DNA of 35,732 nucleotides. Origin: Cytophagales bacterium (GTDB taxonomy: Bacteria; Bacteroidota; Bacteroidia; Cytophagales; Cyclobacteriaceae). Positions within the stretch are counted from its first letter, which is position 1. Each line of letters begins with the position of its first letter. Where the stretch lies: positions 1 through 35,732 of the forward strand of contig JAAFHY010000003.1 in assembly GCA_013298505.1 (NCBI GenBank). Direction: 5' to 3'. The translations under genes were made by a program, and so were the position numbers. The notes under the pieces were generated by a model that was given only the letters and a program-made list of their open reading frames with translations, was not told the origin of the DNA and did no database searches. Below, piece by piece: positions 1 through 7,969 of the stretch.

Positions 1-71
1 ACATTGAGCAACGTAAAAGACTTGTGTTTGAGAAAAATCCGGAGGGCAATCGTAAGGTAGTTTTTAATCAT
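1..71 (-). CDS. FtsX/MacB-type ABC transporter permease, N-terminal fragment at window edge
   Basis: Only the first 23-24 codons lie in the window; the gene continues past the left edge. The minus strand from the ATG at 69-71 reads MIKNYLTIALRIFLKHKSF followed by TLLNV, the typical start of Bacteroidota FtsX-like permeases (a short cytoplasmic helix, then a basic patch before transmembrane segment 1). It resembles the same stretch in the two permeases at 26601-31774. These proteins are the membrane subunits of MacB-like ABC exporters or mechanotransmission complexes. It lacks the prefix domain seen in the other two, so it would be the shorter, plain type. The repeat array at 76-291 begins five bases upstream of the start codon. 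The call rests on a short N-terminal match only. Confidence 0.7.
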   Translation of the reverse strand, partial: MIKNYLTIALRIFLKHKSFTLLN

Positions 72-75
72 GGCA

Positions 76-291
76 GTGTAATTAGGGGATGAGACTACAA
101 CGAATTACGAAGCTGGATGTTGCCCACGCCTTGACTCGTGGCTTCACGAACCAACTTTCTTCAACGCTCGCTAGTTGGTGAAGAACACCCACAAGGGCGG
201 GGTGTAATTAGGAGATGAGACTACAACGAATTACGAAGCTGGATGTTGCCCACACCTTGGTTCGTGTCCTCACGAACCAATTTTCTTCAAC
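76..291. repeat. Tandem intergenic repeat, 126-bp period (90-bp unit twice)
   Basis: Two near-identical 90-bp copies (76-165 and 202-291) are separated by a 36-bp spacer, giving a 126-bp period. Each copy ends in a palindrome: arms TTGGTTCGTG and CACGAACCAA around 4 bases at 257-280 (perfect), and an imperfect version at 131-154. The spacer (from 175) contains a GAAGAACACCCACAAGGGCG module that recurs in diverged form at 967-996. The array lies between the start of the left-edge permease and the 3' end of the gene at 407. No ORF fits it. The remainder of this gene-free stretch, 292-406, holds nothing I recognise. Confidence 0.85.
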
Positions 292-406
292 TAAACTTCT
301 CACAAAACTCCATTCTTTTTTTATGCTTCCAGGTAGAAACGATAGAGAGTTTTTGGAGGGAGTGTTGGCGTCTGGTTAGAAGACCTGACGAACACACCGA
401 ATGTTT

Positions 407-892
407 TTACGGAACGCGTTTCACCTTTGTGAGCTTGTCGCGCATTTCGTCCAGCATCTTGGGCAATTTGGCGTTATCGTAACCATAGTAACTTCCCAAA
501 ACCTGTAGTCGTACATATTTATCCTTGCGGATATAGGTAATCGCGGGTGTGCTTGCCAAATCATCTTTCTTTGCGTCTCTTATTTCAATCCTCGCCCCGT
601 CAGGGTCATTGGGTACAGGTTTCCACGTCACAGTTGCGGGAGACATCATTTTGTTATAATCGTCTATTTTCATTCCAAAAGCCGGATTGATACTGATTTG
701 TATTGAATATTCTTTCGTTGAAAATTTGCATGATAGAATGTCTCCGATCTTTCTTGTCTCTTCGGCTTTAAAACCTTTACCAAATACAGTTTCAATATCG
801 GCTACATTCAATGGACATGGCTCGCCTTTTTGTGCAAAGAGGAACGTAGTGCTCGCCAACAAAAAAATAGAATTGAGAAAAATCCGTTTCAT
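407..892 (-). CDS. Exported protein of unknown function
   Basis: A 161-residue protein I do not recognise. The reading frame is open upstream to 958, but the ATG at 892 is preferred because it puts a classic signal peptide at the N terminus: MKR, a hydrophobic stretch, then a cleavage site around FAQ-KG near residue 21. The mature part is about 140 residues with a Cys soon after cleavage (PCPLN) and another near residue 54 (LSCKF), which could form a disulphide after export. It is rich in Lys and Asp with alternating beta-like segments and no transmembrane helix after the signal. Repeats flank it on both sides, so it stands alone transcriptionally. Probable location is periplasmic or surface; no activity can be inferred. 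Confidence 0.75.
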   Translation of the reverse strand: MKRIFLNSIFLLASTTFLFAQKGEPCPLNVADIETVFGKGFKAEETRKIGDILSCKFSTKEYSIQISINPAFGMKIDDYNKMMSPATVTWKPVPNDPDGARIEIRDAKKDDLASTPAITYIRKDKYVRLQVLGSYYGYDNAKLPKMLDEMRDKLTKVKRVP

Positions 893-966
893 AAATGCTG
901 TCTGTTTTAATTGGATAAAGTTAAAAAATATTTTCTTAACTAAATTGTGCGACAACATTTTGTTCG

Positions 967-1135
967 TTGGCGAAGAATACCCAAGAGGGTGGCACGAGCC
1001 AATTTTCTCAAACCCTTGTTAAAGTTGGTCGCCTGACCAACCTTTGCATCTCATCATTTGTAGTTTCTTGTTCTCCACGGGTGATTGGTAGGGTGACAGG
1101 CGACCCACAACAACTAATTTTTAACAACATTAACT
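967..1135. repeat. Composite intergenic repeat, copy A
   Basis: The left part (967-996) matches the spacer module at 175-204, and is followed by a right half-palindrome (about 995-1012) like 271-291. From 1014 to 1135 it matches 2592-2705 closely. Inside is a hairpin with arms GTTGGTC (1024-1030) and GACCAAC (1035-1041). A further inverted pair, GGTCGCCTG (1027-1035) and CAGGCGACC (1097-1105), would allow an alternative longer fold. The gene-free stretch 893-1238 holds this element and nothing else recognisable. Confidence 0.8.
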
Positions 1136-1238
1136 TAGGTGAAGCACGGTATTTCAAAAACGCAATTCCAGCGAGGGCCAGGCGGCACGCGCTACAAACG
1201 CACGCCAACATAGGAATACGAACCAAGGCAATAGTTCG

Positions 1239-2464
1239 TTATTTTTTTCCAAAAGGAATTCTTTTCAGTGCTATGTTTCCGTTGCTGATCACCATTAGTG
1301 CATCTTGAAGAAAGCGAATTTCCTCCAATGGATTGCCGGGAACCAAAATCATATCTGCCTCAAAGTCTTTTTCAATTTTCCCAGTGTTTTTCTCTACGCC
1401 AAGCAGCTCGGCACTGATTATCGTTGCGGCTTGAATAGCTTCAAAGGGAGACATTCCCATTCGCACAAAATGGGCACATTCTAACGAAATGCGACTGGTC
1501 GTATTGGCAGTGTAGCTGTTATCGGCCCCCGTAGCAATTTTGACTCCCAACGAAAAAGCTTTTTTAAAAACTTTTTCAGCTTGAGGCATCATAAATTTCC
1601 CTCGCAATTCTAATACCGGGCCTGTGTAGTCGCCACCGGGTTGAGTAAGATCTTCCAGCGTGATAAAAGTAGGAACTAAAAAAGTACCACGTTCTTTCAT
1701 AAGCCTTAAGGTTTCATCAGAGAGGAAAGTGCCATGCTCAATACTTTTAGCTCCTGCCAGTACTGCTGCGCGCGCACCTTCATCGCCATGCGCATGAATC
1801 ATCACGGGCACATTTCGTTTTCTAGCCTCTTGTACAATCACACTAATCTGGTGCTCTGTGTACACTTGCTCGCGTGGATCTGTTTCAGGACGGCTCGCTC
1901 GGTACCTCGTGTTTTTATCACCTTCGCGCCTCTATCAATATTTACATTTACGAGCAACTTCAGCTCGTCATCTGTACGAACTCCATTGAGAAGAACGCCA
2001 AGCCGTGTATCTGCTAAAATCGTTTCTTCAAGCTGGGGCGACACATACACCCCCGCGGGCACTACATCAGGGCCCGCAATTTTTCCCGTTCTGCTTAGTT
2101 CCATAAGTGCAACATCTTGAAAGGCAGAGACGCCCGCAGTTCGTACGGTGGTTACGCCAGTTTCTAAAGCCCGTTTAGCGGCAGCCAGATTATCTAAGTG
2201 AGAGTGGGCATCAATTAAACCGGGCATGAGAAAATAACCTTCACAATCAATCACTTCATAGCCGCCCGTTGGTTCTCCACTCTTCCCCACCCTTTCAATT
2301 TTTCCTCCTTTGGTAAAAAGGACTGATCCGCTATAAATTTTATTTTCTTTGCCGTTGAAAAGACTTGCATTGATAAAAGCATAGCTCTTTGTCGATTGCG
2401 AAAAACCCGCAGAAGAGAAAAGAAGGAACAAAGAAATAGACAGACTAAATACAGGGTGCTTCAT
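1239..2464 (-). pseudogene. Exported amidohydrolase (imidazolonepropionase/prolidase-like), frameshifted
   Basis: Two reading frames together make one amidohydrolase of about 410 residues. The first starts at the ATG at 2464 with a signal peptide (MKHPVFSL, hydrophobic core, GFSQ). It carries the metal-binding HxH in GLIDAHSHLDN (residues 87-89) and a candidate carbamylated Lys in AKVIKTRGTERA. The second frame continues with PETDPREQVYTE, the His motifs IHAHGDEGA and SIEHGTF, the catalytic Asp in GADNS, and a C-terminal beta-sandwich (ADMILVPGNPL). The frames join at 1890-1891, where one base appears missing between the codons for ERA and PETD. Everything else is intact, so this is either a very recent pseudogene or a sequencing error. 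Composite repeats flank it on both sides. The family hydrolyses amide or peptide bonds; the substrate is unknown. Confidence 0.85.
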
Positions 2465-2572
2465 AAACGGGCTATTAAACGGTTGGAGAAGATTTAGTCT
2501 AAGGTAAACACAGTCTGGTATAAAGCAAATAGATCTGTCACAACAAATTGTTGTCACTTGACTAGCTTCGAG

Positions 2573-2705
2573 CCCTGGTTCGTGTTTTCACCTTCGTTAA
2601 AGTTGGTCGCTTGACCAACTATTGCAACTCATCAATTTTAGTTTACTGTTTTCTCCACGTTGCGGATCAGGAGGCCCACAACAACTAATTTAGACCAACA
2701 TCAAC
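2573..2705. repeat. Composite intergenic repeat, copy B
   Basis: This begins with a left half-palindrome (TGGTTCGTG near 2573-2584) followed by TTTTCACC. From 2592 it matches 1014-1135 to the end, including a GTTGGTC/GACCAAC hairpin (2602-2619) and the CCCACAACAACTAATTT tail. With copy A it brackets the amidohydrolase pseudogene. The stretch 2465-2711 holds nothing else recognisable. Confidence 0.8.
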
Positions 2706-2711
2706 TGGGAA

Positions 2712-3029
2712 TTAAATATCTTCTTCACAGATTTTAATAATATAATCAATCAATTCAATCCCAGTCTCCTGACTCATTCGCACAGTTAAGGATTCCTTGA
2801 TTTGGTGCAGGTGTTCTTTTACATCGCCACTTGTCCTATTAATCAATGCTAATAGTATTTGCTTAATGGCTTCCTTAGCTTCTTCTGTTATTTCAGGAAC
2901 AAAATTGTTATAGAACTCTTGATGCGCGATGCCATTTGGGCCGCCCCATTTTTGGCAATCAAAGGCAGTTCTTGCTAACCCTTCATATCGCATTCCTGGA
3001 TCATGTTCATTACTAAAAAGGACAAACAT
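2712..3029 (-). CDS. Small protein of unknown function, partner of the PHP-ATPase
   Basis: I do not recognise this family. The first ATG is at 3029 (105 residues, starting MFVLFSNEHDPGM). A TTG at 3074 would add 15 Lys-rich residues and bring the start to 6 bases below the stop of the upstream gene, so both starts are plausible. It is soluble, with no signal or membrane segment. The N-terminal third has conserved-looking aromatics and Gly (RYEGLARTAFDCQKWGGPNG); the C-terminal two thirds is predicted helical and acidic (ITEEAKEAIKQILLAL). It lies directly downstream of the PHP-ATPase on the same strand and shares its AT-rich composition, so co-transcription and a joint function are likely. 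It could be a regulatory, sensor or immunity-type subunit; this is inference from position only. Confidence 0.65.
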   Translation of the reverse strand: MFVLFSNEHDPGMRYEGLARTAFDCQKWGGPNGIAHQEFYNNFVPEITEEAKEAIKQILLALINRTSGDVKEHLHQIKESLTVRMSQETGIELIDYIIKICEEDI

Positions 3030-3080
3030 AGTTAGTGGTTTTTCAATCTTCTTTTTTTCCCTTCCTTTTTTCAATTCTAA

Positions 3081-6011
3081 TTATTTGCGCGCTTTGAATC
3101 CATACTTTTCTTCTCGTTTTTGGAATGCTATCCTTCCCCCTTCGACAATATCTGCGATATGCTCTCTTATTCCCATTGATTTTAAAATATCCTTTTCTTC
3201 TGGAATGGTTGGAAATGTATTCTCCAATGAACCTACAACGTAGTCAAATTGAAAAGGGCTGCTAGTTTCGATATCACCTTGGCCTTTCTGGTTTGCAACA
3301 ATGATATTTTCAGCATCAGCATTAACTACAACATTTGCATTATGAGTTACCAAAATGATCTGCCTTTCAAGTTTTTTGTTTTTCAAATACTCCACTAAGT
3401 CAGTAGTTATTGAGCGGTTATCCAAATTGTCTTCTGGCTGATCAATCAGTATTGGTGCTTTTGATTTGCTTAGCCCAACAATTAACATGAGGATAACAAA
3501 GCTTGCTTTCCCTGTTGACATTTTACCAAGCTTGTCATTTTTAAACTCAACTTGCCAGTAATCGAAAAAGTAATCATCTAAGAGGATTTTGATCGCACTT
3601 TTTCTCTGAGATTTGCTTGACAATACATAACTCTCCGATTCCGCAATTGAAGCAAACATCAGCTTCAATTCAGATATTAAATCAGTTAATTGATAGTTGA
3701 ATAGTGAATCTCTTTTTGGATCACAGATGGTGTATGGGCTGTAGCTTGAACTTCTTCCATCACTAAAATTAACTACAGCTTTTCTAAATTTTGGGAAGTT
3801 AAATGCGATTAAACCTTCAATTTTTAAACTGTCCTTCTCTAGGTCAACCGTTCTTATCTTCAAAGCATCGATAACTTCTACATAAGAGTGATGATTGTCC
3901 TCATATAACTTAAAAATCTCATCCTTTTTATCCTCTAAGGCCTTTCTGTTATCATTGATTTCTTTGTTAAGTTGATTGATGGATTGCAAGGCTTCTTTAT
4001 CTTCACTAATAGAATTAGTTATCAGCTCGATTTGTTTCTTTACCTCTTGATTATTTAAATAAGGCTCCAGTTCAGTTTTTAAAGCTTCATTGATTTCTCT
4101 AATGTTCCTAAACACATTTGATACAGTGCTTTCAAATTTGAAGGAATTGCCGCCTGATTCGTTTTTGGTTGTTTCGAAATTTGAAATAAACTTTTCCGTA
4201 CTCTCTATAAAGGCACCCAACAAAGTATAGTTGTTATTGAAAAAGTTTTTCAATAATTCGGTATTTAATGAGTTTTCTACAAGTTCCTTTTTGGTTTTAA
4301 GAGAAGTTAGCGTGGTCAGTAACTCGCTATTAAAGTCATTTATCTTTTTGAAATCATTAATTGCTTGTGTTCTGTTTTGAGAGTTCTTTTCCAGCTGATT
4401 TTGTAGTTCGTTGTATTTTAATATCTGATCTGAACTCATACCAATACTCTTGTTCAGTTGCTCAACTTTCATCGTATTTGAACTGATATTCCCCTCAAGA
4501 ATATCCTTATTCGTCTTTAGCATCAGTTGAGATTCTAGTTGGCTGATTTTGACTTGCAATTCAAAATAATCATCTATTAGGTTTTCCCGCTTTCGATCAG
4601 TTGCTTGCACTTCTGATATGAAGTTTTCATAAGACAGTTTTGATTCACTATCTTCATTAATTAAATCCCTAATGATTTTGTTTAAAGCATTTCCAGATTT
4701 AGTTTGTTCGGGCTCAGCTAACTTGACCAAATAGTTTTGTGGAATATATTTGATTGTAGGGATAATACTATTTTCTGCTTCCACTCGGTGCATTAATTGT
4801 GTAAAGCCACCTTTGGTCTTAATTTCGAAGTTATAGCCTGAATCTTCAGCTATGAAATCATATTTACTTTCTATATTCTCTTTTTTAAGAAACTCCTTGT
4901 CGGCAAGAAGAGTTTTGGCAATGTTATAAAGCAAGATGGACTTGCCTGAAGACTTTCCGCCTATAATAACATTAAGGTTATCATTAAAAAAAATTGAATT
5001 TTTGGTAAACTTATTGTTGCTTGAAATAAACCTGACTTCATCAATAACCAATTTCTCTTCTTTAAAATCAGGTTTTTCCTTTTGAATTTTTACACGTTGT
5101 TCTGGTTCATAAATTATTTGTTTTAGACCTTCAAAGGTTGGGTCAGCTTTTATCCATGTAACTCGATTAGATGGATATTTTCCATAGTCAGAATATTTAT
5201 GAGCGTCACTGCCAGATATACATGGTTTAGCTTGACTCCCCAGTGTCTTGTAAAAGTTTTCAAAATACTTTTCATTTTCACTTGTTCTAATCCCACTTAT
5301 TAAATCAATGTTTCGCTGGTCTCTTGTTTCAAAAATTTGAGCACTCTGCATAAAGTAGTTATCTGCATGTGGATGGGCTTCCCAGTTAAGGTCTAGAAGT
5401 CCATCACTTGTATCATAGGGGAGAATTACAAAACCAGTTTCGAGCGGAATTTGACCAAATGCTTTATTTAGAGATTCCTTCGTTATCTCTGCAGTTTGTG
5501 AGCCTAGTTGGAGAAGTCTATCGTCATCTAAAGTGTCAGGATTTGCATAACCATGTTTTGCTGCTTTACTTTCATCTAAACTTTTAGCGAAACGAATTAA
5601 AGCATCATCCGAAAGTTTTTTGTCAATTGAACGGATATATAATTCTGATTTGAAGCCTAATAATTCCTGCTTTGAAAGTTTATCTGACAATACAACATGA
5701 ATGTTCAATCGATAATTGGTCGGACTTTCTATTCTCAGCTCCATTCCGGGAAAAATGGTTTTCTTCAGTTCACCAGGATTGTGTGTTACATAGTTTTGAA
5801 GTTCTAGATACCAATCAAAAGTCCAGTAATCCATTAAGCAGAATACAGCAACATCACTTTGATTAACAGTATCAATAAATATTTTCAATTCTGCATTTTT
5901 TTCTGCGGTTGACATTTCGCGGTATTTCTTTGTACCGTTAAAATAGAATGAGGCAGGAGTATGCACATGTAAATCCCACTTTCTCCATTCGGACCCTTTT
6001 TGCTTGTTCAT
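3081..6011 (-). CDS. PHP-domain / SMC-like ABC ATPase (TrlF-type), putative nuclease-ATPase
   Basis: A 976-residue two-part protein. The N-terminal PHP metal-dependent phosphoesterase domain has DLHVHTP (residues 13-19, HxH) and a later metal ligand in GSDAHKY (267-273). It is followed by an SMC/RecN-like ABC ATPase: Walker A GGKSSGKS (351-358), a long coiled-coil insertion (about 450-720), ABC signature region KMSTGKAS (830-837), Walker B ILIDQPEDNLD (854-864) and H-loop VTHNAN (888-893). All ATPase motifs look intact. PHP domains are known in DNA polymerases and phosphatases. Fused to an SMC-type ATPase they form the family annotated as TrlF-type, and similar ATPase-nuclease pairs act in phage defence. 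A nuclease gated by ATP and by a DNA or protein trigger is my inference. The gene is AT-rich compared with the GC-richer gene at 6040, which fits horizontal acquisition. No integrase is nearby. Confidence 0.85.
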   Translation of the reverse strand: MNKQKGSEWRKWDLHVHTPASFYFNGTKKYREMSTAEKNAELKIFIDTVNQSDVAVFCLMDYWTFDWYLELQNYVTHNPGELKKTIFPGMELRIESPTNYRLNIHVVLSDKLSKQELLGFKSELYIRSIDKKLSDDALIRFAKSLDESKAAKHGYANPDTLDDDRLLQLGSQTAEITKESLNKAFGQIPLETGFVILPYDTSDGLLDLNWEAHPHADNYFMQSAQIFETRDQRNIDLISGIRTSENEKYFENFYKTLGSQAKPCISGSDAHKYSDYGKYPSNRVTWIKADPTFEGLKQIIYEPEQRVKIQKEKPDFKEEKLVIDEVRFISSNNKFTKNSIFFNDNLNVIIGGKSSGKSILLYNIAKTLLADKEFLKKENIESKYDFIAEDSGYNFEIKTKGGFTQLMHRVEAENSIIPTIKYIPQNYLVKLAEPEQTKSGNALNKIIRDLINEDSESKLSYENFISEVQATDRKRENLIDDYFELQVKISQLESQLMLKTNKDILEGNISSNTMKVEQLNKSIGMSSDQILKYNELQNQLEKNSQNRTQAINDFKKINDFNSELLTTLTSLKTKKELVENSLNTELLKNFFNNNYTLLGAFIESTEKFISNFETTKNESGGNSFKFESTVSNVFRNIREINEALKTELEPYLNNQEVKKQIELITNSISEDKEALQSINQLNKEINDNRKALEDKKDEIFKLYEDNHHSYVEVIDALKIRTVDLEKDSLKIEGLIAFNFPKFRKAVVNFSDGRSSSYSPYTICDPKRDSLFNYQLTDLISELKLMFASIAESESYVLSSKSQRKSAIKILLDDYFFDYWQVEFKNDKLGKMSTGKASFVILMLIVGLSKSKAPILIDQPEDNLDNRSITTDLVEYLKNKKLERQIILVTHNANVVVNADAENIIVANQKGQGDIETSSPFQFDYVVGSLENTFPTIPEEKDILKSMGIREHIADIVEGGRIAFQKREEKYGFKARK

Positions 6012-6039
6012 TATCTATTTATTCTCTTATTTTCTCTGT

Positions 6040-7152
6040 TCAATATTTTATTTCTAGAACTGCCCTTGGCCATGGAAGGTAGGCATTGCTTTTTACTTTG
6101 CTTACAGCATCGAGTTTAAAAAATGCGGGCACGTTGGTGGCGCGCACGGTTTTGGGTGGGCGCGTGTAGCTTCTAAAAAAATCTTCCCAGTGTAGCCACA
6201 CCACGGCCGCGGGGTTGAGTGCGGTGAGCAGCTCGGCCGGGTACTGTGGCGAGGCTGCGTAGGAGGCTATGCCCAGGAAGGCAACATCTATGGGGTGTGG
6301 GGGCAAAGAATCTAAAAGAGAAAAACATTTCCCTAGCTTGCCCGCAGTGGTGGGCGCACAGGTTGCGTTACAAGATGAAGATTGTATATAGAGGCGCAGG
6401 GTAATTTGATTGTTGGTGACGTAGTCGATGACAAACGCAAAGGTGTTGCCTTCGAGCCATGTGTTGGCGGTGGTTTTGTCGTAAGGGTTTTTAAATGTTT
6501 GGTTGGATGTGGTAATGTCTCCATCAAAGGCTTTGATGTTTTTGAGGTGTGGGTTGTGGTCGGCCAGAATGGGATAGACGTTTACGCTGGTGCTGTCGGT
6601 CGCCCATGTGATGGGTGGGCGTGTTTTGTCTGCGGTGGTCATGTGTGCTTCCAGCACGTCCATTTTATTTTTGTCGATGGTGCTGTAGCAGATGTTATAG
6701 CCGGTTTGGTTGAGGTACACCATGGGCTTGTTGAGTGTGGCGAATACAGCCGGCACATCGAGGAGGTGATCGTAATGGCTGTGTGCCGAGAAGATGGCCT
6801 TCACCTGCGGGGCGAGTGGGCCGGTTTGTGCTTCAATGGATTTTAATCCGTACGCTACCATTTTTTTGCTGGCGCGTATATTCTTTTTATCAAACAACAC
6901 GGACCTTGCGAGCTTGCCTACTTTCTGGTTGGAGAAAAACGGATCGATGAGGATGCCTTCGTTATCGTGCAGCAGATACATGCCGCCTGCACCGAGGTAT
7001 TGGATGGTGAGCGTGTTGGTTCCGGTTTTGTATTGGTTGATGGTTTGTTTTTTCTGTACGATGGCAATGTCTTTGGGCAGTTTGGAGAGACGGCCGGGGT
7101 GTATGCAGGAGGTGAGGGATGCGAGGAAGAGGAGAATATAAAGGCGAGTCAT
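6040..7152 (-). CDS. Metallo-beta-lactamase-fold hydrolase, lipoprotein
   Basis: This 370-residue protein has a lipoprotein signal peptide (lipobox ASLTSC, Cys16) and an MBL fold. The metal motif HSHYDH lies at residues 124-129, preceded by the typical LGAGGMYLLHDNEGILIDPFF entry strands and followed by Asp/His positions such as ADHNPHL and a C-terminal LHWEDFF. The N-terminal Cys predicts membrane anchoring, on the inner or outer membrane. The overall layout resembles MBL hydrolases of the UlaG/RomA type, but the substrate cannot be told. It is 15 bases downstream of the membrane-protein gene at 7168, so probably in the same operon. A truncated paralogue of its first 55 residues lies at 7970-8206. 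Base composition is notably GC-richer than the neighbour at 3081-6011. Confidence 0.85.
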   Translation of the reverse strand: MTRLYILLFLASLTSCIHPGRLSKLPKDIAIVQKKQTINQYKTGTNTLTIQYLGAGGMYLLHDNEGILIDPFFSNQKVGKLARSVLFDKKNIRASKKMVAYGLKSIEAQTGPLAPQVKAIFSAHSHYDHLLDVPAVFATLNKPMVYLNQTGYNICYSTIDKNKMDVLEAHMTTADKTRPPITWATDSTSVNVYPILADHNPHLKNIKAFDGDITTSNQTFKNPYDKTTANTWLEGNTFAFVIDYVTNNQITLRLYIQSSSCNATCAPTTAGKLGKCFSLLDSLPPHPIDVAFLGIASYAASPQYPAELLTALNPAAVVWLHWEDFFRSYTRPPKTVRATNVPAFFKLDAVSKVKSNAYLPWPRAVLEIKY

Positions 7153-7167
7153 TTCAATTGTAGTAGG

Positions 7168-7941
7168 CTATTTACTTCCACTTCTTTCTGACAATTTACC
7201 GAGTACATATTCGCTAGGAGTAGATTTGCCTTTCACAAGCCATGCAATACCGAATAAAACCAACATAACCGTTTCCATGATGTATATAAAATTATAGGGC
7301 ATCCATGAAAGTTTATGTATTGGGGTAAAGCTCACAACTGCCAAAAGAGCTAGGCATAACAACATACCCCATCCACACACCAGATAAAGCGTGCCTTCAG
7401 GGTTTTGTATAAACACTTTGCTTGGATTTCTTCTGAAATTGATGATGCACAACAAAGCAATAGAGACGAAGAAAAGCGTAGCAAATCCCAGATGAACGTA
7501 ACCAGTGATTTCCGAAGCCACAAAGATGTGAATGTTATCACTGATTTTTTCTTCCGATCCAGTAGGAAACGTTACCACACCCAATGCACATATTGCAGCA
7601 AAGGTAGCAAGTAGGTTATCGGTCAGCCATGAAACTCGATCATCTCCCCTCTTTAGCGGATGACCCTTATAGCAAAATAGAAATATGGCAACCGTAATTA
7701 GTATGCCTGTAAATAGAGGGCCAGCAGCTGTGTAGTAAAAATGACTGATCGATGATTTGAGATTGCCATCTGGGGTATAGGCCAGCGTCTGGCAGGCGTC
7801 TACTAATAGCGGTTTACTTAGCAACTCACAATCGTTTACAAGGGCATTAACCGCCCAACATAAAAAAGGTAGTGCCATACCTAAAATTCCGATCAGTTGG
7901 CGCAGGGCACGGTAGGAGATTACATTGGGATCGGTATTCAT
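7168..7941 (-). CDS. Polytopic membrane protein of unknown function
   Basis: A 257-residue protein with six or seven hydrophobic segments (about residues 15-30, 70-90, 110-125, 148-168, 182-205 and 220-238). It includes a loop motif SISHFYYTAAGPLFTG after the first periplasmic loop and the segment DNLLATFAAICALGVVTFPTG, both recurring features of a family of uncharacterised bacterial inner-membrane proteins. Two Cys (DCELL and DACQT) in the first loop could pair. The gene sits between an MBL lipoprotein and its truncated duplicate, 15 bases upstream of the former. The arrangement suggests it lay between, or was inserted between, tandem copies. No function is assigned. Confidence 0.75.
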   Translation of the reverse strand: MNTDPNVISYRALRQLIGILGMALPFLCWAVNALVNDCELLSKPLLVDACQTLAYTPDGNLKSSISHFYYTAAGPLFTGILITVAIFLFCYKGHPLKRGDDRVSWLTDNLLATFAAICALGVVTFPTGSEEKISDNIHIFVASEITGYVHLGFATLFFVSIALLCIINFRRNPSKVFIQNPEGTLYLVCGWGMLLCLALLAVVSFTPIHKLSWMPYNFIYIMETVMLVLFGIAWLVKGKSTPSEYVLGKLSERSGSK

Positions 7942-7969
7942 GTGGTCAGTGGTCTAAGGTCTTTTTCGT

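Noticed and set aside
3-92. C-terminal tail of a plus-strand gene ending at the TGA at 90-92
   Set aside because: The frame is open, but the opposite strand gives a clear FtsX-permease N terminus over 1-71, so the plus frame is a shadow.
76-291. CRISPR array
   Set aside because: There are only two 90-bp units, far longer than CRISPR repeats, with one spacer and no cas genes.
967-1308. ORFs on both strands across the repeat block (967-1308 plus, 1008-1226 minus)
   Set aside because: They coincide with repeat modules found elsewhere and the palindromes force open frames; no protein-like pattern.
960-2705. Integron attC sites and gene cassettes
   Set aside because: The spacing and orientation of genes recall a cassette array, but paired RYYYAAC and GTTRRRY core sites could not be matched in the repeat copies and no integrase is in the window.
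6382-6846. 154-codon plus-strand ORF
   Set aside because: It lies opposite the MBL lipoprotein, whose conserved HSHYDH motif and lipobox are on the minus strand; it is low-complexity Val/Gly-rich sequence.
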